A stretch of DNA of 64,000 bases, from positions 310,001 to 374,000 of the forward strand of contig NZ_JALLIN010000001.1 in assembly GCF_023630175.1 (NCBI RefSeq), written 5' to 3'. Within the stretch, counting starts at the first letter, position 1, and each line of letters starts with the position of its first letter. The notes under the pieces are model-generated. The model was not told where the DNA came from. It worked only from the letters and a program-made list of their open reading frames with translations, and made no database searches. The DNA comes from Streptomyces cellostaticus (GTDB lineage: Bacteria; Actinomycetota; Actinomycetes; Streptomycetales; Streptomycetaceae). The translations under genes were made by a program, and so were the position numbers. Below, one piece after another: positions 13,925 to 22,764 of this stretch.

Positions 13925-15973
13925 TCAGTCCTTGGCGGCCGGCTCCTTCGGGCGTTCCACCGCCGGGCCGCGCCGGACGGCGCCGGGCGCGTTCCAGTCC
14001 TGCCGCCTGCGGGCCCGCAGCTTGGCCGCCTCGGACGAGGCGAGCTGGTACGGCACGGAGGTCACCATCACGCCGGGGGTGAAGAGCAGGCGGCCCTTCA
14101 GGCGCAGGGCGCTCTGGTTGTGCAGCAGGTGCTCGTACCAGTGGCCGACCACGTACTCGGGGATGATCACGGAGACCGCGTCACGCGGGGACTCCTTGCG
14201 CAGGCCCTTGACGTACTCGATGATCGGCCGGGTGATCTCGCGGTACGGCGAGTCGAGGACCTTCAGCGGTACGTCGATGCCGCGCCGCTCCCACTCCTCG
14301 CGCAGCGCCTTGGTCTCCGCCGGGTCGACGTTGACGGTGAGCGCCTCCAGGGTGTCCGAGCGCATCAGCTTGGCGTAGGCCATGGCCCGCAGAGTGGGGC
14401 GGTGGATCTTGGAGATCAGGACGAGGGAGTGCACCCGGGAGGGGCGCACGCTGTCGTCGCTCGGGCCCTCGGGAGCGGCGATCTCGTCGGCGACGCGGTC
14501 GTAGTGCTTACGGATCGCGGTCATCGTCGCGTAGAAGATGCACATGCCCAGCAGGGCGACCCAGGCACCGTGCGTGAACTTGGTGACGAGGACGACGACC
14601 AGCACCAGGCCGGTGAAGAAGGCGCCGAAGGCGTTGATCGCGCGGGAGCGGATCATGCGGCTGCGGGCCGACGGGTCCTTCTCGACCGCCAGGTGGCGGT
14701 TCCAGTGCCGGACCATGCCGGTCTGGCTGAGTGTGAAGGACACGAACACGCCGACGATGTAGAGCTGGATCAGCCGGGTGGAGTCGGCACCGTAGATGAT
14801 CACGAGCAGTGCGGCCGCGCCCGCGAGCAGCACGATGCCGTTGGAGAAGGCGAGGCGGTCGCCGCGGGTGTGGAGCTGGCGCGGCAGGTAGCGGTCCTGG
14901 GCGAGGATCGAGCCGAGCAGCGGAAAGCCGTTGTACGCCGTGTTCGCCGCCAGGAACAGCACCAGTGCGGTGGCGGCGGCCAGCAGGACGAACAGGAAGC
15001 TGCCCTTGCCGAACACCGCCTCTGCGACCTGGGAGATCACCGGGTTCTGGACGTAGCCGGAGCCGACCGGGCTGCCGTTGTGGATCAGGTCCGTGGCCGG
15101 GTGCTCGGCCATGCGGACGTTGGTCGCCATCGCGAGGGCGATGATGCCGCAGAACATGGTGACGGCCAGCAGGCCCATCATCGCCAGCGTGGTCGCCGCG
15201 TTCTTCGACTTGGGCTTGCGGAAGGCCGGGACGCCGTTGGAGATGGCCTCCACGCCGGTCAGCGCGGCGCAGCCGGAGGAGAAGGCGCGCAGCAGCAGGA
15301 AGACGAGGGCGAAACCCGCGAGGCCCTGGTGCTCGGCCCTGATGTGGTAGTCGGCGGTCGGCGCGGACATGGTGTCGCCGAGGACCAGGCCCCGGAACGC
15401 ACCCCAGGCGATCATGATGAAGACGCCGCCCACGAACACGTAGGTCGGGATCGCGAAGAGCTTGCCCGACTCCTTCACACCACGCAGGTTCATCAGCGTC
15501 AGCAGGATGATGACGGCGGTCGCGCAGAACACCTTGTGCTCCACGACGAAGGGGACCGCCGAGCCCAGGTTCTCGATGCCCGAGGCGATGGAGACGGCGA
15601 CCGTCAGCACGTAGTCGACGAGCAGCGCGCTGGCCACGGTGAGGCCGGCCTTGGGCCCCAGGTTGGTGGTGGCGACCTCGTAGTCGCCGCCGCCGCTCGG
15701 ATACGCGTGCACGTTCTGCCGGTAGGAGGCGACCACCGTGAACATCAGCACGACGACCGCGACGGCGATCCAGGGGCTGAAGTGGTACGCCGACACGCCC
15801 GCGATGGACAGGACCAGCAGGACCTCCCCCGGCGCGTAGGCGACGGAGGACAGCGGGTCGGAGGCGAAGACGGGGAGGGCGATGCGCTTCGGCAGGAGCG
15901 TTTCGCCCAGCCGGTCACTGCGCAGTGCGCGCCCGATCAGGATCCGTTTGGGCACGTCGGTCAGTTTGGACAC
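13925..15973 (-). CDS. APC-superfamily permease, KimA-like potassium uptake candidate
   Basis: A 682-residue membrane protein with about twelve transmembrane segments in residues 35-470 and a roughly 200-residue soluble C-terminal domain. The N-terminal ASDPLSSVAYAPGEVLLVL, then SGGGDYEVATTNLGPKAGL, and the long cytoplasmic tail match the KimA/YdaO-type permeases rather than classical amino-acid permeases, which lack the tail. KimA imports K+ by proton symport. Two TrkA-type potassium regulators are encoded divergently within 500 bases, which supports a potassium role, though many databases would label it an amino-acid permease. Substrate remains inferred. Confidence 0.85.
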   Translation of the reverse strand: MSKLTDVPKRILIGRALRSDRLGETLLPKRIALPVFASDPLSSVAYAPGEVLLVLSIAGVSAYHFSPWIAVAVVVLMFTVVASYRQNVHAYPSGGGDYEVATTNLGPKAGLTVASALLVDYVLTVAVSIASGIENLGSAVPFVVEHKVFCATAVIILLTLMNLRGVKESGKLFAIPTYVFVGGVFIMIAWGAFRGLVLGDTMSAPTADYHIRAEHQGLAGFALVFLLLRAFSSGCAALTGVEAISNGVPAFRKPKSKNAATTLAMMGLLAVTMFCGIIALAMATNVRMAEHPATDLIHNGSPVGSGYVQNPVISQVAEAVFGKGSFLFVLLAAATALVLFLAANTAYNGFPLLGSILAQDRYLPRQLHTRGDRLAFSNGIVLLAGAAALLVIIYGADSTRLIQLYIVGVFVSFTLSQTGMVRHWNRHLAVEKDPSARSRMIRSRAINAFGAFFTGLVLVVVLVTKFTHGAWVALLGMCIFYATMTAIRKHYDRVADEIAAPEGPSDDSVRPSRVHSLVLISKIHRPTLRAMAYAKLMRSDTLEALTVNVDPAETKALREEWERRGIDVPLKVLDSPYREITRPIIEYVKGLRKESPRDAVSVIIPEYVVGHWYEHLLHNQSALRLKGRLLFTPGVMVTSVPYQLASSEAAKLRARRRQDWNAPGAVRRGPAVERPKEPAAKD

Positions 15974-16134
15974 GACAGAGGATCGTAGGCCTTCGAACAG
16001 TCAGCCGCCCACCCGGCATCCCGGTTCTGCCTCACGAGTGAAATCGTAAGCGCACCGAACTGCGGATTCCGTGGTCCGCGCGCCCCGCGTGCCTAGATGG
16101 CAGATCCCGGCCGTCACCGCACCTCGGAGGTCCC

Positions 16135-16257
16135 ATGCCCGCGACCGCAGAGCTCATCGGGGCCACCGCCGCCCTGGCCGGCCTCGGAATCCTGACCCTG
16201 TGCAGCGTGCGCAGCATCACGCGCCGCAGGGGTGCCGCCTTGCGTCCGCGGCGGTGA
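16135..16257 (+). CDS. Small single-span membrane protein (40 residues)
   Basis: A short frame with ATG at 16135 preceded at four bases by GGAGG. The peptide MPATAELIGATAALAGLGIL continues into LTLCSVRSITRRRGAALRPR: one hydrophobic helix and a strongly basic tail. Third positions are GC-rich. It lies in the divergent gap between the KimA-like permease and the TrkA genes, so it may be a small accessory subunit or a regulatory leader. No family is known to me. Confidence 0.5.
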   Translation: MPATAELIGATAALAGLGILTLCSVRSITRRRGAALRPRR

Positions 16258-16384
16258 CCGGAACCGGCGGGCCGGGAAACCACCGTACCGGGGGTGCCCA
16301 CCCCGAACCGCCCGTGTGTAGCTTTGGGCGTCGGTCTGAGACCCTGATGCTCAGCAGTAACTTTTGGACACCGGAAGGACGGTC

Positions 16385-17056
16385 GTGCACATCGTCATCA
16401 TGGGCTGCGGGAGAGTGGGTTCCGCTCTCGCCCAGACCCTGGAGCAACAGGGGCACACGGTCGCCGTGATCGACCAGGACCCCACTGCCTTCCGCCGGCT
16501 GGGCCCGGGCTTCGGGGGCCGCCGGGTCACCGGCGTCGGCTTCGACCAGGACACCCTGCGCGAGGCGGGCATCGAGGAGGCCGGCGCGTTCGCCGCGGTC
16601 TCCAGCGGTGACAACTCCAACATCATCTCCGCGCGCGTGGCCCGCGAGATGTTCGGTGTGGAGAACGTGGCGGCCCGTATCTACGACCCCCGCCGTGCCG
16701 AGGTCTACCAGCGTCTGGGCATTCCCACCGTGGCCACGGTCCGCTGGACGGCCGACCAGATGCTGCGCCGGCTGCTTCCCTCGGGCGCGGAGCCGCTGTG
16801 GCGCGACCCCACCGGCGGTGTCCAGCTCGCCGAGGTGCACGCCTCCGCCAAGTGGGTCGGCCACAAGATCAGCCGGATGCAGGAGGAGACGGGCGTCCGG
16901 GTGGCGTTCCTGACCCGCCTGGGCGAGGCCGTCCTGCCCACCTCGCAGACGGTGCTGCAGGAGGGCGACCTGGTGCACGTGATGATGCGGACGGACGACG
17001 TCGATAAGGTCGAGGCGGCGTTCGCCGGGGGCCCGGAAGAGGAGAGCGGTCACTGA
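16385..17056 (+). CDS. TrkA-family potassium uptake regulatory protein (first of two)
   Basis: A 223-residue protein with an N-terminal Rossmann RCK domain (VHIVIMGCGRVGSALAQTLE, nucleotide-binding GxGxxG) and a C-terminal TrkA-C domain (about residues 135-215). It gates a K+ channel or transporter in response to NAD(H), ADP/ATP or c-di-AMP. The GTG at 16385 is chosen because GGAAGGA lies six bases upstream; an earlier TTG at 16364 has no such site. The stop and the ATG of the next gene share one base (TGATG), so the pair is coupled, like the ceoB/ceoC pair of mycobacteria. Confidence 0.88.
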   Translation: MHIVIMGCGRVGSALAQTLEQQGHTVAVIDQDPTAFRRLGPGFGGRRVTGVGFDQDTLREAGIEEAGAFAAVSSGDNSNIISARVAREMFGVENVAARIYDPRRAEVYQRLGIPTVATVRWTADQMLRRLLPSGAEPLWRDPTGGVQLAEVHASAKWVGHKISRMQEETGVRVAFLTRLGEAVLPTSQTVLQEGDLVHVMMRTDDVDKVEAAFAGGPEEESGH

Positions 17057-17724
17057 TGAGGGTCGCCATCGCCGGAGCCGGCGCCGTGGGCCGCTCGATC
17101 GCGGGCGAGCTGCTCGAGAACGGCCACGAGGTCCTGCTCATCGACAAGGCCCCGACCGCCATCTCGGTGGAGCGGGTGCCCCAGGCGGAGTGGCTGCTGG
17201 CCGACGCCTGCGAGATCACCTCCCTGGACGAGGCGGCGCTGCAGCGCTGCAACGTGGTGATCGCCGCGACCGGTGACGACAAGGTCAACCTGGTCGTCTC
17301 ACTGCTCGCCAAGACGGAGTACGGCGTTCCGCGCGTCGTCGCCCGGGTGAACAACCCCAAGAACGAGTGGCTGTTCACCGAGGCCTGGGGAGTGGATGTC
17401 GCTGTCTCCACCCCGCGCCTGATGTCCGCCCTGGTCGAGGAGGCGGTGAGCGTCGGCGACCTGGTCCGGCTGCTCCGCTTCAGCCACGGCGACGCCAACC
17501 TGGTGGAGCTCACCCTGCCGGAGGAGTCGGCCCTGGCCGGCACCCGGGTCGGCGACGTGGAGTGGCCGCAGGACACCTCCCTGGTCACGATCATCCGCGG
17601 CACCCGCGTGCTGACCCCGTCCCGGGAGGACTCCCTGGAGCCGGGCGACGAACTCCTCTTCGTGGCCGCCCAGGCCCGTGAGGAGCAGCTCGAGGAGCTG
17701 CTGTCGGTCCGGCGGGCGGGCTGA
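17056..17724 (+). CDS. TrkA-family potassium uptake regulatory protein (second of two)
   Basis: A 222-residue paralogue of the preceding gene, with an RCK_N domain starting MRVAIAGAGAVGRSIAGELL (intact GAGAVG dinucleotide loop), the conserved acidic residue at the end of the second strand (LLIDK), and a TrkA_C domain (VELTLPEESALAGTRVGDVE) near the end. Two different RCK proteins in tandem suggest a hetero-oligomeric gating ring. It ends 28 bases before a strong terminator. Confidence 0.88.
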   Translation: MRVAIAGAGAVGRSIAGELLENGHEVLLIDKAPTAISVERVPQAEWLLADACEITSLDEAALQRCNVVIAATGDDKVNLVVSLLAKTEYGVPRVVARVNNPKNEWLFTEAWGVDVAVSTPRLMSALVEEAVSVGDLVRLLRFSHGDANLVELTLPEESALAGTRVGDVEWPQDTSLVTIIRGTRVLTPSREDSLEPGDELLFVAAQAREEQLEELLSVRRAG

Positions 17725-17751
17725 CCGCGCTCGACGCACGGGAAACACGGG

Positions 17752-17782
17752 AAAGGGCGCCCTCGATGTGAGGGCGCCCTTT
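17752..17782. terminator. Terminator between TrkA pair and DUF3159 gene
   Basis: AAAGGGCGCCCTC and its perfect complement form a 13-bp stem with a 5-base loop (17765-17769), ending in TTT then CTCC. It lies between convergent genes and can serve both strands. Confidence 0.85.
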
Positions 17783-17852
17783 CTCCTGTCGCGAAGGCCG
17801 TGCGGCGGCTTCTCCCGGGTACGCGGGCCGTGCGGCGGCCGTGCCGGCACGC

Positions 17853-18614
17853 CTACCGGCGGTGCCGGCCGCCGGCGGGCTCGCCGTTCTCCGCGGCCGA
17901 CGCGGCACGGCGCTCCTTCTCGGCCTGCTCCTCGGCCTCCATCTCGGCGAACACGTCGATCGGCGCGGGCGCCTTCGCCAGGAACACCCAGGTCAGGTAG
18001 ACCGCCAGCAGGAACGGCGGGATCTTCAGGGCGACCAGTACCCAGCCGAGCTGGGCGGTGTCGGCCCACCAGTACAGCGGGAAGAGAATCGCGCACTTGG
18101 CGAGCAGGATCAGGCCCCACGCCCAACTGGCCTTGGCGTAGGCCTTCTTGCGGCCGGGGTTACGGGTCCGCCAGGAGAGGTTCTCCTTGAAGACCGGGCC
18201 GAGGATGAGGCCGATCAGCGGCACACCGGCGAGGGTCGTGACGATGTAGGCCAGCGCCAGGCCCAGCGTGTAGAGCATGCCGGGGAGGTAGAAGTCCTTG
18301 GCGTTGCCCGTGAACATCGCGAAGACCACGCCGAACGCCACGCCGAAGACGCCGCTGAAGGCGTGCTTGACGGTGTCCTTGCGGGCCAGCCGGACCACGA
18401 CCAGCACCAGGGACACGGCCAGCGCGGCGATCGCCGAGAGGTGCAGGTCCTTGTTGATCGTGAAGATGGCGACGAAGAGGAGACCGGGCAGCACCGTCTC
18501 GACCATGCCGCGGACACCGCCGAACGCCTGGAACAGGGCGGCCTCGGTGACCGCGCGCGCGTCGTCCGCCCGGGTCTGATCGGCGTCTTGGGTCGGCTTG
18601 TCGAGGGACGTCAC
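17853..18614 (-). CDS. DUF3159 family membrane protein
   Basis: A 253-residue protein with six or so hydrophobic segments from residue 45 to 215 (e.g. LLFVAIFTINKDLHLSAIAA, then FGVVFAMFTGNAKDFYLPGM) and charged ends. This is the actinobacterial DUF3159 family, of unknown function. It follows an OB-fold gene by three bases on the same strand and forms a two-gene operon with it. The N-terminal 25 residues are hydrophilic and cytoplasmic. Confidence 0.8.
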   Translation of the reverse strand: MTSLDKPTQDADQTRADDARAVTEAALFQAFGGVRGMVETVLPGLLFVAIFTINKDLHLSAIAALAVSLVLVVVRLARKDTVKHAFSGVFGVAFGVVFAMFTGNAKDFYLPGMLYTLGLALAYIVTTLAGVPLIGLILGPVFKENLSWRTRNPGRKKAYAKASWAWGLILLAKCAILFPLYWWADTAQLGWVLVALKIPPFLLAVYLTWVFLAKAPAPIDVFAEMEAEEQAEKERRAASAAENGEPAGGRHRR

Positions 18615-18617
18615 CGG

Positions 18618-19016
18618 CTACTCCCGTCCAAGGGGTCGCAGTTCGTACTTCGGATTGAACAGCACTCGGCGGCCCCGGCTCATGGAGATCCGGCCGGATG
18701 CGATCAGCTTGCGTCCGGGTTCTATCCCCACGATGGAGCGCCTGCCGAGCCACACCACATCCAGGGCGGCGGAGCCGTCGAACAGCTCGGCCTCCAGGGC
18801 CGGGACTCCCGCGCGCGGCCGCAGGGTGACCGTGCGCAAGGTACCAGTTACGGTGACGATCTGCCGGTCGTGGCAGTCGCCGATCCGGGTGCAGCCCGCC
18901 GTCTCGGCGTCCTCCCGCAGCTCCTCCGACTCCAGGTCCTCCTGCGAGGAGGAAAGCCGGTCGAGCATGCGCCGGAACCGGCCGGCCGGCTTCTGGGAAC
19001 GAGGAACAGCACTCAT
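18618..19016 (-). CDS. OB-fold nucleic-acid-binding domain protein
   Basis: A 132-residue protein with an OB-fold (CHDRQIVTVTGTLRTVTLRP, then ALDVVWLGRRSIVGIEPGRK and LIASGRISMSRGRRVLFNPK), preceded by a 45-residue charged N-terminus. Similar actinobacterial proteins are single-strand-binding-like or RecG-wedge-like; the exact role is unknown. It is the first gene of an operon with the DUF3159 gene. Confidence 0.75.
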   Translation of the reverse strand: MSAVPRSQKPAGRFRRMLDRLSSSQEDLESEELREDAETAGCTRIGDCHDRQIVTVTGTLRTVTLRPRAGVPALEAELFDGSAALDVVWLGRRSIVGIEPGRKLIASGRISMSRGRRVLFNPKYELRPLGRE

Positions 19017-19100
19017 ACAGGAAGCGTACCGGGGTGCGCCGACACCGCCGTAGCCCAGCTCACTTCCCGAACAAGTGTCCCCTCGCGGGCCCGGTGGAAC

Positions 19101-19126
19101 GGGTCTCCGGGGCCGGCCCCGGACCC
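19101..19126. terminator. Hairpin downstream of kdpE
   Basis: CCGGGGCCGGCCCCGG (19107-19122) is a perfect palindrome, extended by an outer GGG/CCC pairing, eight bases after the kdpE stop on the minus strand. Possible terminator. Confidence 0.4.
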
Positions 19127-19133
19127 CCGCCGC

Positions 19134-19823
19134 TCACCTCTCGAACCGGTATCCCATACCGGGCTCGGTGATGAAGTGTTCCGGGTGCGACGGGTCGGTC
19201 TCCAGTTTGCGCCGAAGCTGGGCCATGTACACGCGGAGGTAGTTGGACTCGGTGCCGTAGGACGGTCCCCACACCTCCTGCAGGAGCTGCTTCTGGCTGA
19301 CCAGGCGGCCCGTGTTGCGGACCAGGACCTCCAGCAGGTGCCACTCGGTCGGGGTGAGCCGGACGTCCTTGCCCGACCGGTTGACCTTCTTCGCGGTCAG
19401 GTCGACGGTGAAGCCCGCGGTCCGCACGGTCGTCACGGCGTCCTCGTCGGGCCCGACCGGCTCGGCCCGGCGCACCGCCGCGCGCAGCCGGGCCAGCAGT
19501 TCGTCCATGCCGAAGGGCTTGGTGACGTAGTCGTCGGCGCCCGCGTCCAGTGCCTGGACCTTCTCGTCGGAGGAGTGGCGGGCGGACAGCACCAGGATCG
19601 GGACCCGGGTCCGGCCGCGCAGCCCCCGGATGACCTCGACGCCGTCCATGTCCGGCAGGCCCAGGTCCAGCACGACCACGTCGGGGGGACGGGAGGCGGC
19701 GACCTCCAAGGCGGTCCGGCCGTCGGGGGCCGCGTCGACCTCGTACTGGCGTGCCTTGAGGTTGATCACGAGGGCGCGCACGATCTGCGGCTCGTCGTCG
19801 ACCACGAGCACCCGGGTCGTCAT
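19134..19823 (-). CDS. kdpE: OmpR-family response regulator KdpE
   Basis: A 229-residue response regulator. The receiver domain has the acidic pocket VVDDEP, phospho-Asp in VVVLDLGLPDMDG (about residue 52) and Lys in DDYVTKPF. A winged-helix output domain follows (LTPTEWHLLEVLVRN, then SNYLRVYMAQLRRKLETDP). It overlaps the kdpD stop by four bases (ATGA), the standard kdpDE arrangement. In bacteria with KdpFABC it activates that K+ pump at low potassium; no kdpFABC genes are present nearby here. Confidence 0.88.
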   Translation of the reverse strand: MTTRVLVVDDEPQIVRALVINLKARQYEVDAAPDGRTALEVAASRPPDVVVLDLGLPDMDGVEVIRGLRGRTRVPILVLSARHSSDEKVQALDAGADDYVTKPFGMDELLARLRAAVRRAEPVGPDEDAVTTVRTAGFTVDLTAKKVNRSGKDVRLTPTEWHLLEVLVRNTGRLVSQKQLLQEVWGPSYGTESNYLRVYMAQLRRKLETDPSHPEHFITEPGMGYRFER

Positions 19824-22366
19824 AGGGCCTGCCTTTCGGGTTCTGCTGCGTCCTCCTGGGTGTGGAGGGGTTCGGGGGCCGCGCGGAGGCTCAGCACCAT
19901 GGTGAGCCCGCCGCCCGGAGTGTCCTCGGCGTTCAGGGTGCCTCCCATCGCCTCGGCGAAGCCGCGGGCGACCGCGAGGCCGAGGCCGACCCCGGCACCG
20001 CGCGGGGCGTCCCCGTACCGCTGGAAGGGCTCGAATATGCGGTCCTTCGCGTCGTCCGGCACCCCGGGACCGCGGTCCACCACCCGCACCTCGACCCGGT
20101 CGGCCATGGCACTGGCGGACACCAGGACGCGTCGGCCGGGGGGACTGTACTTGACGGCGTTCTCGACCAGGTTGGCCACGGCGCGTTCCAGCAGCCCGGG
20201 ATCGACGGCGACCATGGGCAGGGTCTCGGGGACGTCCAGCTCCACGCCGTCCTCGGGCACGCCGCCCAGGGCCATCGGGACCACCTCGTCCACGTCGATC
20301 TCGCGGATGAGCGGGGCCACGGTACCGGTCTGCAGCCGGGACATGTCGAGCAGGTTGCCCACGAGGTGGTCGAGCCGGTCGGCGCCCTCCTCGATGCCGC
20401 GGAGCAGTTCCGCCCGGTCCTCCTCGGACCAGTCGACGTCCTCGGAGCGCAGGGAGGACACCGCGGCCTTGATCCCGGCCAGCGGGGTGCGCAGGTCATG
20501 GCTGACCGCGGCGAGCAGAGCGGTGCGGATGCGGTTGCCCTCGGCGAGCGCCCGGGCCCGGCCGGCCTCCTCCTGGAGCCGGCTGCGGTCCAGCACGACG
20601 GCGGCCTGGGCGGCGAACGCGGCGAGCACCCGGCGGTCCTCGGCGGGCAGCACCCGGCCGGTGAGCGCGAGGGCCATGTGGTCGCCGACCGGCATGTCGA
20701 CGTCCGCGTCCTCGGGGCGCTCCAGTTCCGGCCCGGAGCCGGCGCGGCCCGCGCAGGTCCACGGCTGGACGTCGCCGGCCCGCTCCAGCAGGACCGCCGA
20801 TTCCATGGCGAAGGTCTCCCGCACCCGTTCGAGCAGTTCCCCGAGGCCGGTCTCGCCGCGCAGCACGTTGCCGGCGAGGAAGGAGAGGATCTCGGACTCG
20901 GCACGCAGCCGGGCGGCCTGGTGGGTGCGCCGGGCGGCGAGGTCGACCACGGAGGCGACCGACATGCCGACGCCGAAGAAGATCGCGATGGCGACGATGT
21001 TCCTGGGGTCGGCGATGGTCAGCCGGTACAGGGGCGGGGTGTAGAAGTAGTTCAGCAGCAGGGAGCCGAGGGCGGCCGAGGCTAGGGCGGGCAGCAGGCC
21101 GCCGATCAGGGCCGCCGCGACCGTGACGGCCAGGAACAGCAGCATGTCGTTGGCGAGGCCGAGGTCGCCGGCGCTCAGCAGCACCGCGAGGACGGCGGGA
21201 CCGGCCAGGCCCACCAGCCAGCCCTGGACGATCCGGGCCCGGCCGAGCCGGGCGCCCCGGGCGACGGGCAGCCCGCGGCCCTTGGCGACCTCCTCGTGGG
21301 TGACGATGTGCACGTCGAGGTCGGGGCCCGACTCGCGGGCGACGGTGGCGCCGACGCCCGGTCCGAAGACGTACTGCCAGGCCTTCCGGCGGGAGGAGCC
21401 GAGCACGATCTGGGTGGCGTTGACGCCCCGCGCGAAGTCCAGCAGGGCCGCGGGTATGTCGTCTCCGACGACGTGGTGGAAGGTGCCGCCCAGATCCTCC
21501 ACCAGGGTGCGCTGGACGGCCAGCTCCTTCGGGGAGGCCGCGGTCAGGCCGTCGCTGCGGGCGATGTAGACGGCCATCACCTCGCCGCCGGCGCCCTTCT
21601 CGGCGAGCCGGGCGGCCCGGCGGATGAGGGTGCAGCCCTCGGGGCCACCGGTCAGCCCGACCACGATCCGTTCCCGGGAGCCCCAGATCCGGGAGACGCG
21701 GTGCTCGTTGCGGTACTCGTTCAGGTCCTCGTCGACCCGGTCGGCCACCCACAGCAGGGCCAGTTCGCGCAGGGCGGTCAGGTTGCCGGGCCGGAAGTAG
21801 TTGGACAGGGCCGCGTCGACCTCGTCCGGCCGGTAGATGTTGCCGTGCGCCATACGGCGGCGCAGGGCCTGCGGTGACATGTCGACCAGCTCGATCTGGT
21901 CGGCCCGGCGCACCATCTCGTCCGGGACCGTCTCGCGCTGCCGCACCCCCGTGATGGACTCGACGACGTCGCCCAGGGACTCCAGGTGCTGGATGTCGAC
22001 GGTCGTGACGACATCGACGCCGGCGGCGAGCAGTTCCTCGACGTCCTGCCAGCGCTTGGCGTTGCGGGAGCCGGGCACGTTGGTGTGGGCGAGTTCGTCC
22101 ACGAGGGCGACGGCGGGGGCGCGGCGCAGCACCGCGTCGACGTCCATCTCCTCGACGGTGGTGCCCCGGTGCTCCAGCCGCGCGCGTGGCACCTGCTCCA
22201 GGCCGTGCAGCAGCACCTCGGTGCGCGGCCGGTCGTGGGGCTCGGCGAAGGCGACCACGCAGTCGGTGCCCCGCTCGACGCGGCGGTGCGCCTCGGACAG
22301 CATCGCGTAGGTCTTCCCCACGCCCGGTGCCGCGCCGAGGTGGATCCGAAGCTTGCCCCGTGCCAT
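19820..22366 (-). CDS. kdpD: Osmosensitive potassium sensor histidine kinase KdpD
   Basis: An 848-residue sensor. N-terminal KdpD domain with Walker A GAAPGVGKT, DELAHTN Walker B-like motif and VTTVDIQHLESL; universal-stress-protein domain around residues 220-350; four close transmembrane helices around residues 385-480; GAF-like region; then DHp SHDLRTPLAGIKAAVSSLRS and HATPase_c (NLVENAVKYSP, GPGVPD, GLGLAVARG). ATG 22366 (MARGKLRIHLG) is chosen over an upstream in-frame start at 22483, because KdpD homologues begin with this strand. It is coupled to kdpE by a four-base overlap. Without neighbouring kdpFABC it may act on distant genes or on the potassium block to its left. Confidence 0.9.
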   Translation of the reverse strand: MARGKLRIHLGAAPGVGKTYAMLSEAHRRVERGTDCVVAFAEPHDRPRTEVLLHGLEQVPRARLEHRGTTVEEMDVDAVLRRAPAVALVDELAHTNVPGSRNAKRWQDVEELLAAGVDVVTTVDIQHLESLGDVVESITGVRQRETVPDEMVRRADQIELVDMSPQALRRRMAHGNIYRPDEVDAALSNYFRPGNLTALRELALLWVADRVDEDLNEYRNEHRVSRIWGSRERIVVGLTGGPEGCTLIRRAARLAEKGAGGEVMAVYIARSDGLTAASPKELAVQRTLVEDLGGTFHHVVGDDIPAALLDFARGVNATQIVLGSSRRKAWQYVFGPGVGATVARESGPDLDVHIVTHEEVAKGRGLPVARGARLGRARIVQGWLVGLAGPAVLAVLLSAGDLGLANDMLLFLAVTVAAALIGGLLPALASAALGSLLLNYFYTPPLYRLTIADPRNIVAIAIFFGVGMSVASVVDLAARRTHQAARLRAESEILSFLAGNVLRGETGLGELLERVRETFAMESAVLLERAGDVQPWTCAGRAGSGPELERPEDADVDMPVGDHMALALTGRVLPAEDRRVLAAFAAQAAVVLDRSRLQEEAGRARALAEGNRIRTALLAAVSHDLRTPLAGIKAAVSSLRSEDVDWSEEDRAELLRGIEEGADRLDHLVGNLLDMSRLQTGTVAPLIREIDVDEVVPMALGGVPEDGVELDVPETLPMVAVDPGLLERAVANLVENAVKYSPPGRRVLVSASAMADRVEVRVVDRGPGVPDDAKDRIFEPFQRYGDAPRGAGVGLGLAVARGFAEAMGGTLNAEDTPGGGLTMVLSLRAAPEPLHTQEDAAEPERQAL

Positions 22367-22525
22367 GGCCCCATTGTCTTCCGCCGACTGCCGCCTACGC
22401 AGCGTCGACCCTACGTCCCGCGATCCGGGCATTGCGGCCAGGATGCCGGTCGAGGTGCCGGTCGAGGCAGGTCCTTGACGCAACCCTGACGGCCCCGACG
22501 CAAACCTGACGGCCCCGGGGGCGGG

Positions 22526-22618
22526 TCAGTGCTCGGCGATCTCCCCGTCGCGCAGCTCCAGCACCCGGTCGGCGCGGTCCAGCGGGTCGGCGTCGTGCGT
22601 GGCGACCAGGGCGGTGGC
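22526..22618 (-). pseudogene. C-terminal remnant of an ABC-exporter ATPase
   Basis: About 30 residues ending in a stop read THDADPLDRADRVLELRDGE, the H-loop and tail of a MacB/LolD-type ATPase. The region upstream (to about 22720) carries no signature, Walker or otherwise. The rest of the gap 22367-22764 holds nothing else I can support. It is a small deletion scar. Confidence 0.5.
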
Positions 22619-22764
22619 CCTGTCCCCCGTGCCGGGCCGTTCAACGGTCCGGGTCCGGGGCGTCGCCGTGGGTGCGGGCCTCCCGCGTGGGTGAAGCCTC
22701 CGCAGGGGGCACGCGTGCGGAAGGGCCGCACCCGGGGGGATGCGGCCCTCTTGACGTTCCGCTC

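Noticed and set aside
12518..15988. A 1156-residue + strand open frame opposite the methyltransferase and permease genes
   Set aside because: It is the mirror of two well-supported minus-strand genes; the sequence is His/Gly/Asp/Arg-rich low complexity with no domain, typical of antisense frames in high-G+C DNA.
15974..16134. ydaO-type c-di-AMP riboswitch before the KimA-like permease
   Set aside because: Some potassium permease genes have one, but the leader here is short and I could not find the conserved helices or the GGGGCT/CCGC-type core.
17841..21085. Long + strand frames over DUF3159, kdpE and kdpD (about 1067 and 407 residues)
   Set aside because: Antisense shadows of clear minus-strand genes, without motifs or ribosome-binding sites.
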